Origin: Nesterenkonia sp. E16_10
GTDB lineage: Bacteria; Actinomycetota; Actinomycetes; Actinomycetales; Micrococcaceae
Reading direction: 5' to 3'
DNA: 64,000 nucleotides
Assembly (NCBI RefSeq): GCF_017347085.1
Contig: NZ_JADPSA010000029.1
Span: 62,001-126,000, forward strand
The first letter of the stretch is position 1, and the number at the start of each line of letters is the position of its first letter. The notes beneath the pieces were generated by a model that saw nothing but the letters and a program-made list of their open reading frames with translations, was not told where the DNA came from and did no database searches. This document shows positions 18,069 to 26,559 of the stretch, piece by piece. Both the position numbers and the translations under genes were made by a program.

Positions 18069-18536
18069 TCAGGGTCTGGCGTTCGCGGCTGCGAGGTGCC
18101 GGCGAATCTCCTCCACCGTTCGCCCAGAATTGTGGACGCTCAGCAGATAGGTCTTGCCTGAATCACGAACCTCGACGCTTGGACCACCGACCAGGAGACC
18201 CACCTTTCCACCCGGGAGAATCCGATAGCCGGCCCCTTCCAGGACCCCGGTCTCGGGACCCTCCTGGACCGAGAGGGTCTGGTCCCACGCGAAGCTCACG
18301 TGGAAGATCCCCATGCACCGAGCACTCAGTCCCGTATCACCGGCGACGATCTTGACCCGGGAGAACGCGACCGCAGCGCCGATCAGTCCCACCAGCGCGA
18401 GCACGCTGACACCGACCCCGAGGGGGGCGAAGAGGAGTGCGGGCAGCGCGCCGAAGACGAGGAGCACGAACAATGGGATGGAGACGCGCCGGCTGAGACC
18501 GGCCTCGGAGATTGTCTGTGCCGTGGAATATGTCAT
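18069..18536 (-). CDS. Small membrane protein with PH-like domain, unknown function
   Basis: A 155-residue protein. Two N-terminal transmembrane helices (VSIPLFVLLVFGALPALLF and VSVLALVGLIGAAVAF) are followed by a beta-rich domain (KIVAGDTGLSARCMGIFHVS, GYRILPGGKVGLLVGGPSVE) and a C-terminal helix (TVEEIRRHLAAAN). This is the layout of small actinobacterial membrane PH-domain proteins. No catalytic residues recognised. ATG 18536 has only a weak ribosome-binding site. Confidence 0.65.
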   Translation of the reverse strand: MTYSTAQTISEAGLSRRVSIPLFVLLVFGALPALLFAPLGVGVSVLALVGLIGAAVAFSRVKIVAGDTGLSARCMGIFHVSFAWDQTLSVQEGPETGVLEGAGYRILPGGKVGLLVGGPSVEVRDSGKTYLLSVHNSGRTVEEIRRHLAAANARP

Positions 18537-18626
18537 TGGTTCGAGCCTATAGATCTCTCCGGTGGGAAGATAGATCTCGACGAGATCGGCATATCCTGTC
18601 TGCGGCCTGGCCAGAGCTGCCGTGGA

Positions 18627-19787
18627 CTATCTGCGGAGCCTCCGCTTGAGCCTCCGCGTGACCCTCCGCGTCACCTTGTGCAGCGCCGATGGAATCTGAG
18701 GTCGTCGGGCCAATGCCCGGCGACCTGCAGACCTATGCGCCTGCGCGAGGTACTCATTGACTGCGGCGTCTCCACCGTGTTCCAGCAGCTTCTGTTGAGC
18801 GCGCGCCAGCCGAAATCCACCGAGACTGCTTCGGGTATAGAGGAAGTCGGCGATGCGCTGATAGCGTGCGGGGCTGATCCGGGGGTGTGAGGCCAGCACC
18901 TCGGCGTCGGTGGACTGCAGCAACGTGCTCCAGTTCTGCGGGGGTTCGACCACCTCTCCCCGGAGGGTCCTCTTCGCGTCAGCGAACAACGCATCGAAGT
19001 AATCGAGCACCTCCTCGCTGTAGGTGACGGTCTTCTTGAACTCTGCCCCGGAGGAGAACGTGAACTCACCGAAATATGGTCCGTCGACAGTGTCATAGAG
19101 GTCGACGCGCACGAACGGGGCGTCGGTCATCTTGGCGAGTTCAATGGCCCACCGCGAAAGCATGACCGCTGAACGTGGGACCACCGGCACTCCTGGCTGG
19201 ATGTCCGAGGGCCGGAAGTTATAGTCCCGCCCGGGGACGAATGGCTTCAGATCGCCGTCCAGCTTCACCATGCGTGGGGGTGAGAAGTTCCGGTCGATCT
19301 GGGCGACCATGCCGATCTGTCCCTGAAACATGTAGAACTTGTAGTCGAAGGGCACCGCACCGGGCTGCATCCCGCGGAGCAGCTCCTCCACGATCCATTC
19401 GGCCTTCTTCCCGGGAAACTTGGCCGCCACCGCATCCTGCTTCCCGCGGATCCCTTCGAGGGTCCATTCGCGCGAGGCCATGTGGTCGTAATAACGGTCA
19501 TCGCCGAGGCGCTCGAGCAGCATGACGCCTTTGGCCGACCAGCCATTGGCGAACTTCAGGGCGATGCGGTCACCAAGCAGCTCCGCGGTGATCTGTGCGG
19601 TGGAGGTCAGCACTGCGTACTGCTGAGGCAGTCCGATCCGCTCTCCGCCGAGCGTCTTCTCCGAGAGCAGCTGGTGCACGTAGGTCTTGTTCGAGAGGTC
19701 GCGGCGATGCTGGGAGCCGCGTTTACGAAACTCGGCCGCTACGAAATTGAGGAAGGGAGACTTCGTATCGGGTGTGGCGGATGTCAT
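18627..19787 (-). CDS. TupA-like ATP-grasp protein
   Basis: A 386-residue protein of the TupA-like ATP-grasp family, named after teichuronopeptide biosynthesis. Seen landmarks: NKTYVHQLLSEKTLGGERIG, FANGWSAKGVMLLERLGD (nucleotide-binding region), AEWIVEELLRGMQP, PFDYKFYMFQGQIGMV and FVRVDLYDTVDGPYFGEFTF, the metal-binding end typical of ATP-grasp enzymes. The C-terminus is strongly basic (HKVTRRVTRRLKRRLRR). It probably ligates an amino or carboxylate group in cell-wall or capsule glycan/peptide assembly. It stands alone; no glycosyltransferases are adjacent. Confidence 0.82.
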   Translation of the reverse strand: MTSATPDTKSPFLNFVAAEFRKRGSQHRRDLSNKTYVHQLLSEKTLGGERIGLPQQYAVLTSTAQITAELLGDRIALKFANGWSAKGVMLLERLGDDRYYDHMASREWTLEGIRGKQDAVAAKFPGKKAEWIVEELLRGMQPGAVPFDYKFYMFQGQIGMVAQIDRNFSPPRMVKLDGDLKPFVPGRDYNFRPSDIQPGVPVVPRSAVMLSRWAIELAKMTDAPFVRVDLYDTVDGPYFGEFTFSSGAEFKKTVTYSEEVLDYFDALFADAKRTLRGEVVEPPQNWSTLLQSTDAEVLASHPRISPARYQRIADFLYTRSSLGGFRLARAQQKLLEHGGDAAVNEYLAQAHRSAGRRALARRPQIPSALHKVTRRVTRRLKRRLRR

Positions 19788-20211
19788 AGAGGGATACCGG
19801 TTCTTCGTGCGTCGTGATGAGTCAGCTCGGAGGGCTGCTGGTCGATTTCTACCAATTCAGTGGTGAAAGGGGCCGTGGTCTTGCCTGGGAGTGGCCAAGC
19901 ATCAGTTCCTGGAAGGTCAGATGCTGCTGCTCCGCTTTTTTCGCAGTCTCAAAGGTATATGCGCGGGCGGCTTCTCTGGAGTTCTGTGACGCCCCAGTAC
20001 CTACATGGTTGCCCGGCCCGGTCGGAGAGAAGAATCGCATTGGACCTGACCGGTTGATCGTCTGGGTGTGTCGCTGTGCCCATGCGTCCCTGAGCCACGG
20101 ACCTTCTGTCACCGACTCGGCGCAGCGCGGATGCAGAGACGGCTGTGTCGAGCAGGAACTGCAGGGGCCAAGCCGATTGCCGTCCACCCCCGCATCTGCC
20201 AAGCTCGGACC
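19788..20211. other. Intergenic, no gene seen
   Basis: About 420 bp between two divergent genes. A frame continuous with the SRAP gene runs upstream to about 20068 but cannot be its true start (see that entry). No repeat or RNA structure convinced me. Confidence 0.5.
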
Positions 20212-20988
20212 ATGTGTGGACGCTATGTCATGGCCAAGGACACCGGTGATCTGGCCGATGATCTGAATCGGGCGCACCTGGGACCCGTGCAGCCACCTGC
20301 CTTCGAACTCAAGCCCAACTGGAACATCGCCCCGACCTCCACGGTGCCGATCCTGGTCGAACGCTATGACGACTCGGGGGCGCCGCTGCGCGAACTCCAC
20401 CCCGCCCGCTGGGGATTGCTGCCGATCTGGGCCAAGGACATGACCTTCAGCTCCCGCACCTTCAACGCCCGCTCCGAGACGGTGGCGTCAAAGCCGAGCT
20501 TCCGAGCGGCGGCAAAGGCGCGGCGCTGCGCGGTCCCCGCTGAGGCCTACTACGAGTGGAAGGCCGGTGGAGCGAAGAAGCGGCCGCACGCGATCCGGTC
20601 CGCCGAGGGTTCCCCACTGGTCTTCGCCGGACTCTACGAATGGTGGAAGGACAAGGAGGCCGAGGCCCGCGGGGAGTCAGACCCGTGGATCCTCTCCTGC
20701 ACCATCCTCACCGGGCCATCCCCGGAGAGTACCGAGGACGGCGTGCTGAGTGAGCTTGGCGCGCTGCATGACCGCATCCCGCTGGCCATGACGGCGGAGT
20801 TCGCGGCGACCTGGATCCACCCAGGGGAGAAGACCCCCGAGGAGCTGGAGGTCCTGCTGGAGCAGCTGCGCGGCGAGATCACCGAGGTCGCCTCCGCCTG
20901 GGAGATCTACGAGGTAGATCCTGCGGTCGGCAATGTGCGCAATAACGGAGCGCAGCTTCTTGAGCCCGCGCCCACCTTGTGGGAGTGA
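20212..20988 (+). CDS. SRAP domain protein (HMCES/YedK), abasic-site DNA-protein crosslinker
   Basis: A 258-residue protein starting MCGRYV. Initiator methionine is removed so that Cys2 can crosslink covalently to abasic sites in single-stranded DNA, which fixes the start at ATG 20212. Other family residues are visible: NWNIAPTSTVPIL (active-site Asn and substrate loop), ARWGLLPIWAKD, FNARSETVASKPSFR, CAVPAEAYYEWK (catalytic Glu) and HDRIPLAM (catalytic His). It shields abasic sites from mutagenic processing. Its stop overlaps or abuts the next gene (TGATG), so the NTF2-like gene is co-translated. Confidence 0.93.
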   Translation: MCGRYVMAKDTGDLADDLNRAHLGPVQPPAFELKPNWNIAPTSTVPILVERYDDSGAPLRELHPARWGLLPIWAKDMTFSSRTFNARSETVASKPSFRAAAKARRCAVPAEAYYEWKAGGAKKRPHAIRSAEGSPLVFAGLYEWWKDKEAEARGESDPWILSCTILTGPSPESTEDGVLSELGALHDRIPLAMTAEFAATWIHPGEKTPEELEVLLEQLRGEITEVASAWEIYEVDPAVGNVRNNGAQLLEPAPTLWE

Positions 20989-20990
20989 TG

Positions 20991-21512
20991 ATGGACCGAA
21001 AGCACCTCGGCGTCGAGACCCCCGGCGACATCGCGGAAGGCTTTGCCGAGGCCTGGAACAGGGCAGACGCCGAGGCTCTGGCCGCGCTGTTCGTCGAGGA
21101 TGCCGACTTCGTCAACGTGGTAGGGCTCTGGTGGACCAATCGCACACGGATCCGCACCGCCCACGCATACGGATTCGCGAAGATCTTCGGCGGCTCGCAG
21201 ATGCAGCTCGAACAGATCCGGGTGCGTGAGCTGGGGGAGAGCGTCGCCGTCGTTCATGCGGTGTGGACGCTCACCGGTCAGACCCCCGCGCCCGGGGAAG
21301 CCCAGGACACACGCCCGGGCGCCCGGCAGGGCGTCATCAGCTTCACCCTGCAGCGTCAGCCGGGGACCCCGGAAGACCAGGAGGACGGCAGCTGGCTCGC
21401 TGTGAGCGCGCAGAACACCGATCGTGTGCCGGGTGCCGAGACGTTGACGGCCTCCGGCGAATCGCGCCAGCCCACGGCCTACCAGGACCTCAGCGGGACT
21501 CCGCGTCGCTGA
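20991..21512 (+). CDS. SgcJ/EcaC-type NTF2-like (SnoaL fold) protein
   Basis: A 173-residue protein with a cone-shaped NTF2-like fold: an N-terminal helix (GDIAEGFAEAWNRADAEALA) leading into LFVEDADFVNVVGLWWTNR, then HAYGFAKIFGGSQ and the strands RVRELGESVAVVHAVWTL. These sequences match the SgcJ/EcaC family, often annotated as an oxidoreductase although chemistry is rarely shown. ATG 20991, or the overlapping ATG 20988, follows GGGAG. The 3' end overlaps the convergent channel gene by 23 bp. Confidence 0.8.
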   Translation: MDRKHLGVETPGDIAEGFAEAWNRADAEALAALFVEDADFVNVVGLWWTNRTRIRTAHAYGFAKIFGGSQMQLEQIRVRELGESVAVVHAVWTLTGQTPAPGEAQDTRPGARQGVISFTLQRQPGTPEDQEDGSWLAVSAQNTDRVPGAETLTASGESRQPTAYQDLSGTPRR

Positions 21513-22242
21513 GTGTGGCCGGGCCCGAGTTCTGCGCGACCGGCTGCTCCTGGGCCGACGGAGGCGCCGGCGCCTCACCGCGCAGGAAATACGCGCCGAC
21601 GGATCCTGCGAGCGTCGCGAACACGCCGACCGAGTACACCGCGAGCACCAGCTGAACCACCTTGGAGAAGGGGTCCTGGGTGCTGATCCCGGTGCCGGTG
21701 ACGGTCGCCAGCGCCGCCTCATAGAGCGCACTGGTGTAGTCGTCATGGGACTCAAAGGCGTAGAGCAGCTGGCTCGCGGCCAGGATGACGACGGCGGTCA
21801 CTGCGGCCAGCCAACCGATGCGGCTGGAGAGCAGCCGTCCGGCGGAGCGAGAGCCGCGCACCCCGGCGGAGAGAATCCCGCCCACTCGGGCAACCCGCGT
21901 CACGCGCAGCAGGCGCACGGCCTGCAGCGCCCGGACGAACCGCAGGAACGGCACCAACAGGAAGATCACCTGCCACCAGTTGCGTCGCCAGAACGCCTTC
22001 TGGAACCCGGCGACATAGGCGCGCAGTAGGAACTCCGCGACGAAGACGGACCAGAACACCCAGCCGGCAGCGCTCAGCGCGCGGCTCCAACCCGGCTCCG
22101 TGACGAGCATCTGGCCCAGGAAGACGAATAGGAACACGATCCCGAGCATGCCCATGGGGCGATCCAACCGTGCTGCGAGGCGTTCTGCGGCGTTCTCCCG
22201 CTCGGCCTTCTGCGCGGGTGCGCGCACGGGTCGGTTGCTCAC
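21490..22242 (-). CDS. Voltage-gated-like potassium channel family protein with non-canonical pore
   Basis: A 250-residue membrane protein. The helices match a six-helix voltage-gated design: S1 (MGMLGIVFLFVFLGQML), S2, S3 (WQVIFLLVPFLRFV), an S4-like arginine ladder (RALQAVRLLRVTRVARVGG), S5 (AVTAVVILAASQLLYAF) and a pore loop plus S6 (VVQLVLAVYSVGVFATLAG). The selectivity filter TVGYGD is replaced by TVTGTGIS, so classical potassium selectivity is doubtful. GTG 22242 is chosen because GGAGGT sits 9 bases upstream; the long N-terminal extension of the frame runs into the divergent gene and is not coding. Confidence 0.75.
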   Translation of the reverse strand: MSNRPVRAPAQKAERENAAERLAARLDRPMGMLGIVFLFVFLGQMLVTEPGWSRALSAAGWVFWSVFVAEFLLRAYVAGFQKAFWRRNWWQVIFLLVPFLRFVRALQAVRLLRVTRVARVGGILSAGVRGSRSAGRLLSSRIGWLAAVTAVVILAASQLLYAFESHDDYTSALYEAALATVTGTGISTQDPFSKVVQLVLAVYSVGVFATLAGSVGAYFLRGEAPAPPSAQEQPVAQNSGPATLSDAESR

Positions 22243-22363
22243 GGTCTGCTGACCTCCATAGGTGATGCGGTGTATGCCTTCCCGCCACTCTACGAGTGCG
22301 GCCGCAGCTGCTCGGACAGGCAGAAGGATTGACTCAGGGTACCTGGGGCGATGGAATGATCCG

Positions 22364-22675
22364 ATGGAGCTATTCGCGATCATTGTGTGGGTCATCGCTG
22401 CGGTGCTGTTCACCGCGTCCTTCGACATGCTCCGGAGTGTGAATCCCGACACTCGACTGCCGTTCTTCTTCGGCAGGCCGCCGAACAACCCTCCGCAGGT
22501 CGCGGTGCTGCGGCTCCTCGCGTTCATCCTGTTCTTGGCCAGTGCCTGGGTGTTCAGCGACGCCTATGGTCGCGCGGCGGGGCCGTTCTTCATCGTGCTG
22601 GGCGCGATTCCTGGGTGCCTGCGCAATTATCTGCATAATCGTCGGGTCGCGGCAGCCTCCGAGGGTCGCTCATGA
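22364..22675 (+). CDS. Small three-helix membrane protein
   Basis: A 103-residue protein starting at ATG 22364 (MELFAIIVWVIAAVLFTASF). Three hydrophobic segments lie near residues 3-20, 45-62 and 66-85, with a basic C-terminal tail (NYLHNRRVAAASEGRS). No family recognised. Its stop overlaps the start of the methionine aminopeptidase gene by 4 bases (ATGA), which supports that it is a real, co-translated gene. Confidence 0.65.
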   Translation: MELFAIIVWVIAAVLFTASFDMLRSVNPDTRLPFFFGRPPNNPPQVAVLRLLAFILFLASAWVFSDAYGRAAGPFFIVLGAIPGCLRNYLHNRRVAAASEGRS

Positions 22676-23457
22676 TCGAGATTCTCAACGCCACAGGGGT
22701 GGCGCGCGGCCGGGTCACCGGCGCGCTGGTCGCCGACATTCTGCAGACCATGAAGCGCCGCGCCGTGGTGGGCACGAACCTGCTGGAGATCGACGCCTGG
22801 ACCAAGGACATGATTCTCGAGGCCAGAGCCACCTCGTGCTACGTGGCCTATGAGCCCTCCTTCGGACGCGGACCCTTCGGCCACTACATCTGCACCTCGG
22901 TGAACGACGCGGTGCTCCACGGCAAGCCCCATGACTACGCCCTGGCCGACGGCGACCTGCTCACCCTCGACCTTGCCGTGTCTTTGGACGGGGTCGTCGC
23001 AGACTCGGCGATCAGCTTTGTGGTGGGGGACTCTCCGCAGCCAGAAAGCGTGGCGATGATCGAGGCCACCGAGCGGGCGCTAGCCGCGGGGATCGCTGCC
23101 GCGGGTCCGGGGGCTCGGATCGGGGATCTCTCCCACGCCATCGGCACGGTCCTGCGCGATGCTGGGTACCCGATCAATACTCAGTTCGGCGGGCACGGAG
23201 TGGGGTCCACCATGCACCAGGACCCGCATATCGTGAACACCGGGCGCCCCGGTCGCGGATACAAGCTGCAGCCCGGACTGCTGCTCGCCCTGGAGCCGTG
23301 GGTCATGGAAGACACCGATGCGCTGCGCACCGATGCCGACGGCTGGACGCTGCGCAGCGCCACGGGAGCCCGCACCGCACACAGCGAGCACACCATCGCG
23401 ATCACCGAGGATGGTGCCGAGATCCTCACCCTGCCGACACCCGGGAGAGATCGCTAG
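22672..23457 (+). CDS. map: Type I methionine aminopeptidase (first of two in the window)
   Basis: A 261-residue metallopeptidase that removes N-terminal methionine from new proteins. The fold is continuous: YICTSVNDAVLHGKP (substrate His), DGDLLTLDLAVSLDGVVADS (two metal aspartates), FGGHGVGSTMHQDPHI (metal and catalytic His), LLALEPWVM and SEHTIAITEDGAEIL (metal Glu residues). It starts inside the stop of the preceding small membrane gene (ATGA). A second, longer map gene lies at 41837-42739, so this may be the accessory isoform. Confidence 0.92.
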   Translation: MIEILNATGVARGRVTGALVADILQTMKRRAVVGTNLLEIDAWTKDMILEARATSCYVAYEPSFGRGPFGHYICTSVNDAVLHGKPHDYALADGDLLTLDLAVSLDGVVADSAISFVVGDSPQPESVAMIEATERALAAGIAAAGPGARIGDLSHAIGTVLRDAGYPINTQFGGHGVGSTMHQDPHIVNTGRPGRGYKLQPGLLLALEPWVMEDTDALRTDADGWTLRSATGARTAHSEHTIAITEDGAEILTLPTPGRDR

Positions 23458-23705
23458 CGCGAATCTCTCGTCATACCTGGGGACCTGCTGGCGGGTGCCC
23501 CGCCCGGGGGAGTGAGGGCTCTGCTCCTGCGTGCTGACCCGCCGACGCGCCAGATGACCGCACCGAACGGGACCACCCAGAGGCTCCATGCCATCTCGCC
23601 CAGGGACCGGTCGTGCCCGAGCAGATGACGCGCCGTTTCCGCGACCACCAGCACGGCCAGGCCAAAGGTGGCCCCCAGCAGGAGGTCCTTCTTCCGGTGC
23701 GTCAT
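23454..23705 (-). CDS. Small membrane protein
   Basis: An 83-residue protein with two hydrophobic helices (LLLGATFGLAVLVVAETARH and MAWSLWVVPFGAVIWRVGG) and a basic tail. ATG 23705 follows GGGGAGG at ideal distance. It converges on the map gene, overlapping its last 4 bases. Function unknown. Confidence 0.6.
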   Translation of the reverse strand: MTHRKKDLLLGATFGLAVLVVAETARHLLGHDRSLGEMAWSLWVVPFGAVIWRVGGSARRSRALTPPGGAPASRSPGMTRDSR

Positions 23706-23770
23706 TCACGCCTCCCCGTTCAGCGCTGCTTGCGCGCATCTGACCTGGACTGAAGCACCAGGCTAGTTCA

Positions 23771-24397
23771 CTAGTGCAACCGCTTGGCCAGGATGACCAG
23801 ATCCTCGAGGGTGGCGTCTTCACCATTCGGTCCCCTCGCAGACCGTTCCCGCAGCTCACCTACCTGTACCTCCCAGGCGTCCCGGGGCACCAGGGCGGAC
23901 AGGTCGCCCTCGAGGGTGGGCATCTCATCGGGTCCGTGCCGGTGAGTTGACCACGGCGGGGAGGTCGCGTGGGAGACCAGCATCAGACGGCCGCCCACCG
24001 CGACCCGGTCAGCGGCCGTCTGCAGGATCCGCTGTCGGTCCAGCGCCACCGGGGACTGCAGGAAGGAGGCACTGATCAGATCGAAGGGTCCCTCTGGCAT
24101 ACCCTCGGGGAGGTCTGCGGCGAGGAACACAGCGCTGCCGTCTCCCAGGTCATGCGACTCAGCCTGGGCCTTCCCGTGCGCCACAGCGGTGGCTGAGATG
24201 TCTATGCCCATCGCCTGCCACCCTCGAGCCGCCAGCCAGAGCACGTCAGCACCTTCCCCGCAGCCCAGGTCCAGGGCGCGTCCTGCCGGCAGGTCAGCGA
24301 CCAATGAGCTCATCGTGGGGTTGACCCGACCGGACCAGATCCGCTCAGAGTCCGCGTAGCGGCTCTCCCAGAAGTTCTTTGGGCTGTCATCACTCAC
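23771..24397 (-). CDS. Class I SAM-dependent methyltransferase
   Basis: A 208-residue methyltransferase. The start region (SPKNFWESRYADSERIWSG) and motif I (ALDLGCGEGADVLWLAARGW) followed by AMGIDISATAVAHGKAQA match the small TehB-like/methyltransferase-25 group. FDLISASFLQSPVAL is motif II and AVGGRLMLVSHAT is motif III. The substrate is unknown. GTG 24397 is preferred because AGAGGTG sits 6 bases upstream; ATG 24412 is possible. It follows the lipoprotein gene of the thiol-redox cluster by 27 bp on the same strand and may belong to that operon. Confidence 0.85.
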   Translation of the reverse strand: MSDDSPKNFWESRYADSERIWSGRVNPTMSSLVADLPAGRALDLGCGEGADVLWLAARGWQAMGIDISATAVAHGKAQAESHDLGDGSAVFLAADLPEGMPEGPFDLISASFLQSPVALDRQRILQTAADRVAVGGRLMLVSHATSPPWSTHRHGPDEMPTLEGDLSALVPRDAWEVQVGELRERSARGPNGEDATLEDLVILAKRLH

Positions 24398-24424
24398 GGT
24401 GGCACCTCTCATCGCTTGGATTCC

Positions 24425-25690
24425 CTATGGTCTCTCATCAGAGTGTTCGCTCTCTGCCTGAGCATCCTCCGGGGGACCTGGCTCGTCGGTGACCAGAAAC
24501 AACTCGGTCCCGGTATCGACGACTGTGGCACCGGTGTCTGTGAATGCCAAGGGGATGGCCGTGGCGCCGTCGTCGAGCGGATCGTAGATCCGGGCCGTGT
24601 TGCCGGTGACCACGTTGTAGATGTCGAGGGCATCCCCGTCAGCAAGGGTGTAGGCCATGACTCCGCCCACGCCGAGGATCTCGGGTTCCGCATCGAGGCC
24701 GAGGGACCAGAGCTCTCCACCCGCTGAGTCGAATCCTACGAGTTCATCCCCGCGGATCGCGACCCAGGTCTCGGACATCAGGTCAAACATGGCGTCCTGA
24801 ATCCCCTCCGCCAGAAGCTCGCCGCCGCTGAGGTCCCAGAGATCGTAACCATCCGCCGGCGAGCCGAGGAGGGCCGTGCCAGGCGGAAGCCGGTTGGTCG
24901 CAGGGCTGATGGGGATCTCCGGGTCAGGAGTGGCCGAGGGGCTGGAGGACGGCGCGCGCCACAGCTGACCCTCACTGTCGCTGGCGATGAGCTCTCCATC
25001 GCGAGCGGTGACCGTGGTTCCGAAGAACTCCCCGACGACATGGTCGCCGTCGGGGCTGCGTTCCCCGGTCTCGGGGTCGAGGGCGACCCGCCGACCGGTT
25101 CCGCCCATCGGTTCCTCGTGAGGTTCCGCGAAGACCAGACCGGGTCCCTGATGTGGTCCCGGGACTTCTACGGGGCCCCAGACCGGCTCTCCGGTGTGCA
25201 GATCATAGGCGCTCGCGGTGGTGGTGATCGAGGAGTCCTGCGGGGAGTTCGGAGGGTCCACATCGGTGAGCACCGCCAGAGCCCGGTCACCTGCACTCGT
25301 GAGTGCAAAGCCCGTGCAGCTGAGCGGACGCTGCGCAGTCCACAGCACGGTCCCATCGGCGGATACGGCGCTTAACACCAGCCTGCCGTCCTCTTCTCGC
25401 GGGCCCAGGAAGACGCCGTCGTGGACCTGAGGGGGAGTGTCCCACCCGGGATCGACGCTGACGAAGTCGCTCAGGTGCACAGGAAGCTGGATCGCGTCCA
25501 GGTCCACCTCCTCTGCCGGTGACTGGACCGGGACCGGATCGGGGTCGATGGAGCCCGGTGAAGGGGTCGACCCGGCCTCGGCGGAGGGATCCCGCTCTGC
25601 TGGCGCGGCACAGGCTCCCAGGGTCAGGCCGAGGACGCCCAAGACCACGCCTCCTCGGACGGGCAGGAGAGCAGACCGTTCGGCGCTCAT
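24425..25690 (-). CDS. Lipoprotein with beta-propeller-like (PQQ-type) repeats
   Basis: A 421-residue lipoprotein. The signal peptide ends in a clear lipobox, LGAC, with the modified Cys near residue 27. A Pro/Ser/Glu-rich linker follows. The remainder has repeated strand patterns with Trp/Gly such as GTVLWTAQRPLS, TGEPVWGPVEVP, GQLWRAPSS and GGELWSLGLD, typical of PQQ-like beta-propellers. It would sit on the outer face of the membrane and may bind a ligand or partner. Its ATG overlaps the CcdA-like gene stop by 4 bases, so it is the third gene of the DsbA-CcdA-lipoprotein operon. Confidence 0.82.
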   Translation of the reverse strand: MSAERSALLPVRGGVVLGVLGLTLGACAAPAERDPSAEAGSTPSPGSIDPDPVPVQSPAEEVDLDAIQLPVHLSDFVSVDPGWDTPPQVHDGVFLGPREEDGRLVLSAVSADGTVLWTAQRPLSCTGFALTSAGDRALAVLTDVDPPNSPQDSSITTTASAYDLHTGEPVWGPVEVPGPHQGPGLVFAEPHEEPMGGTGRRVALDPETGERSPDGDHVVGEFFGTTVTARDGELIASDSEGQLWRAPSSSPSATPDPEIPISPATNRLPPGTALLGSPADGYDLWDLSGGELLAEGIQDAMFDLMSETWVAIRGDELVGFDSAGGELWSLGLDAEPEILGVGGVMAYTLADGDALDIYNVVTGNTARIYDPLDDGATAIPLAFTDTGATVVDTGTELFLVTDEPGPPEDAQAESEHSDERP

Positions 25691-26559
25691 CGAGAAGACT
25701 CCTGACCGGGGGCCTCCACACGGTCAGGGGTGCGGCCGCTCCTGCGCCAGGTCAGTGTCCAGATGAGCAGCAGCGTCGCGGCGCCCCCCAGGATCAGAAG
25801 AACGTCTGCGACCGGACCAGTCGCCGAGGAGGCCATCGCCTGCAGCGCCCCCTGGGTCCCGCTGGGAACCAGGGAGGGAGCCGTGAGGAGTCCGTTGGTG
25901 GTCCAGAACAGGACGCCGACACCGAGGATCAGCGCGCCGGCGAGGACCGAGGTCGTATGGAGCTCGCGGCGGAAGAGGGTGAAGCCGCGTCCGCGGAGAA
26001 GCCTCATGGACCTGGGACCGATGCGTCCCCACAGTGCGGCAAGAATCATCAGCGGCAGGACCATTCCGGCGGCATAGATGGCAAGCATCAGACCTGCCTG
26101 CGGGATGCTTCCCTGGGCCACCGCGAGGGTGAGGATGGCCCCGAGGATCGGCCCCGCGCAGAACCCGGCCACGCCACTGGCGGCACCGAGCAGGAATGTC
26201 CGGATCAGACCCTTTTCGCCGTGGGCCCGTTGCTGCAGCCGCTGAGTCCCGGGAAGCGCCTTGGAGAAGTCGAAGCCCCAGCCGAGCATCTGGGCAAGGC
26301 CAAGCAGGATCAGGAGTCCGGAGGTCGCCGCGATCAGTGCCTGACGGTGGTCGATGAACAACGTCCCGACCGCGCCCAGACCCAGTCCCAGCGGGACCAG
26401 CGTGAGGACCAGACCCAGATAGAAGATGCCTCCGTGGACCAGCAGTGTCAGGCGAGCCCCGATGGTAGAGGCGAAGAACGCCGGCAGCAGCAGTGCGCTG
26501 CACGGGCTCAACAGTGCCAGCATTCCGCCGAGGAAAGCGGTGACCAGACTGATCTCCAT
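25687..26559 (-). CDS. CcdA/DsbD-type transmembrane thiol electron carrier
   Basis: A 290-residue polytopic protein. The paired redox cysteines of the CcdA/DsbD transmembrane family are present: Cys20 in LLSPCSALLLPAFF and Cys134 in GVAGFCAGPILGAILTLAVA, both next to Pro. The family passes electrons from cytoplasmic thioredoxin across the membrane to external thiol proteins. Six or seven helices are visible. The start ATG shares one base with the stop of the DsbA-like gene (TGATG) and the end overlaps the lipoprotein gene, a tightly coupled operon. The likely partner is the adjacent DsbA-like protein. Confidence 0.88.
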   Translation of the reverse strand: MEISLVTAFLGGMLALLSPCSALLLPAFFASTIGARLTLLVHGGIFYLGLVLTLVPLGLGLGAVGTLFIDHRQALIAATSGLLILLGLAQMLGWGFDFSKALPGTQRLQQRAHGEKGLIRTFLLGAASGVAGFCAGPILGAILTLAVAQGSIPQAGLMLAIYAAGMVLPLMILAALWGRIGPRSMRLLRGRGFTLFRRELHTTSVLAGALILGVGVLFWTTNGLLTAPSLVPSGTQGALQAMASSATGPVADVLLILGGAATLLLIWTLTWRRSGRTPDRVEAPGQESSR

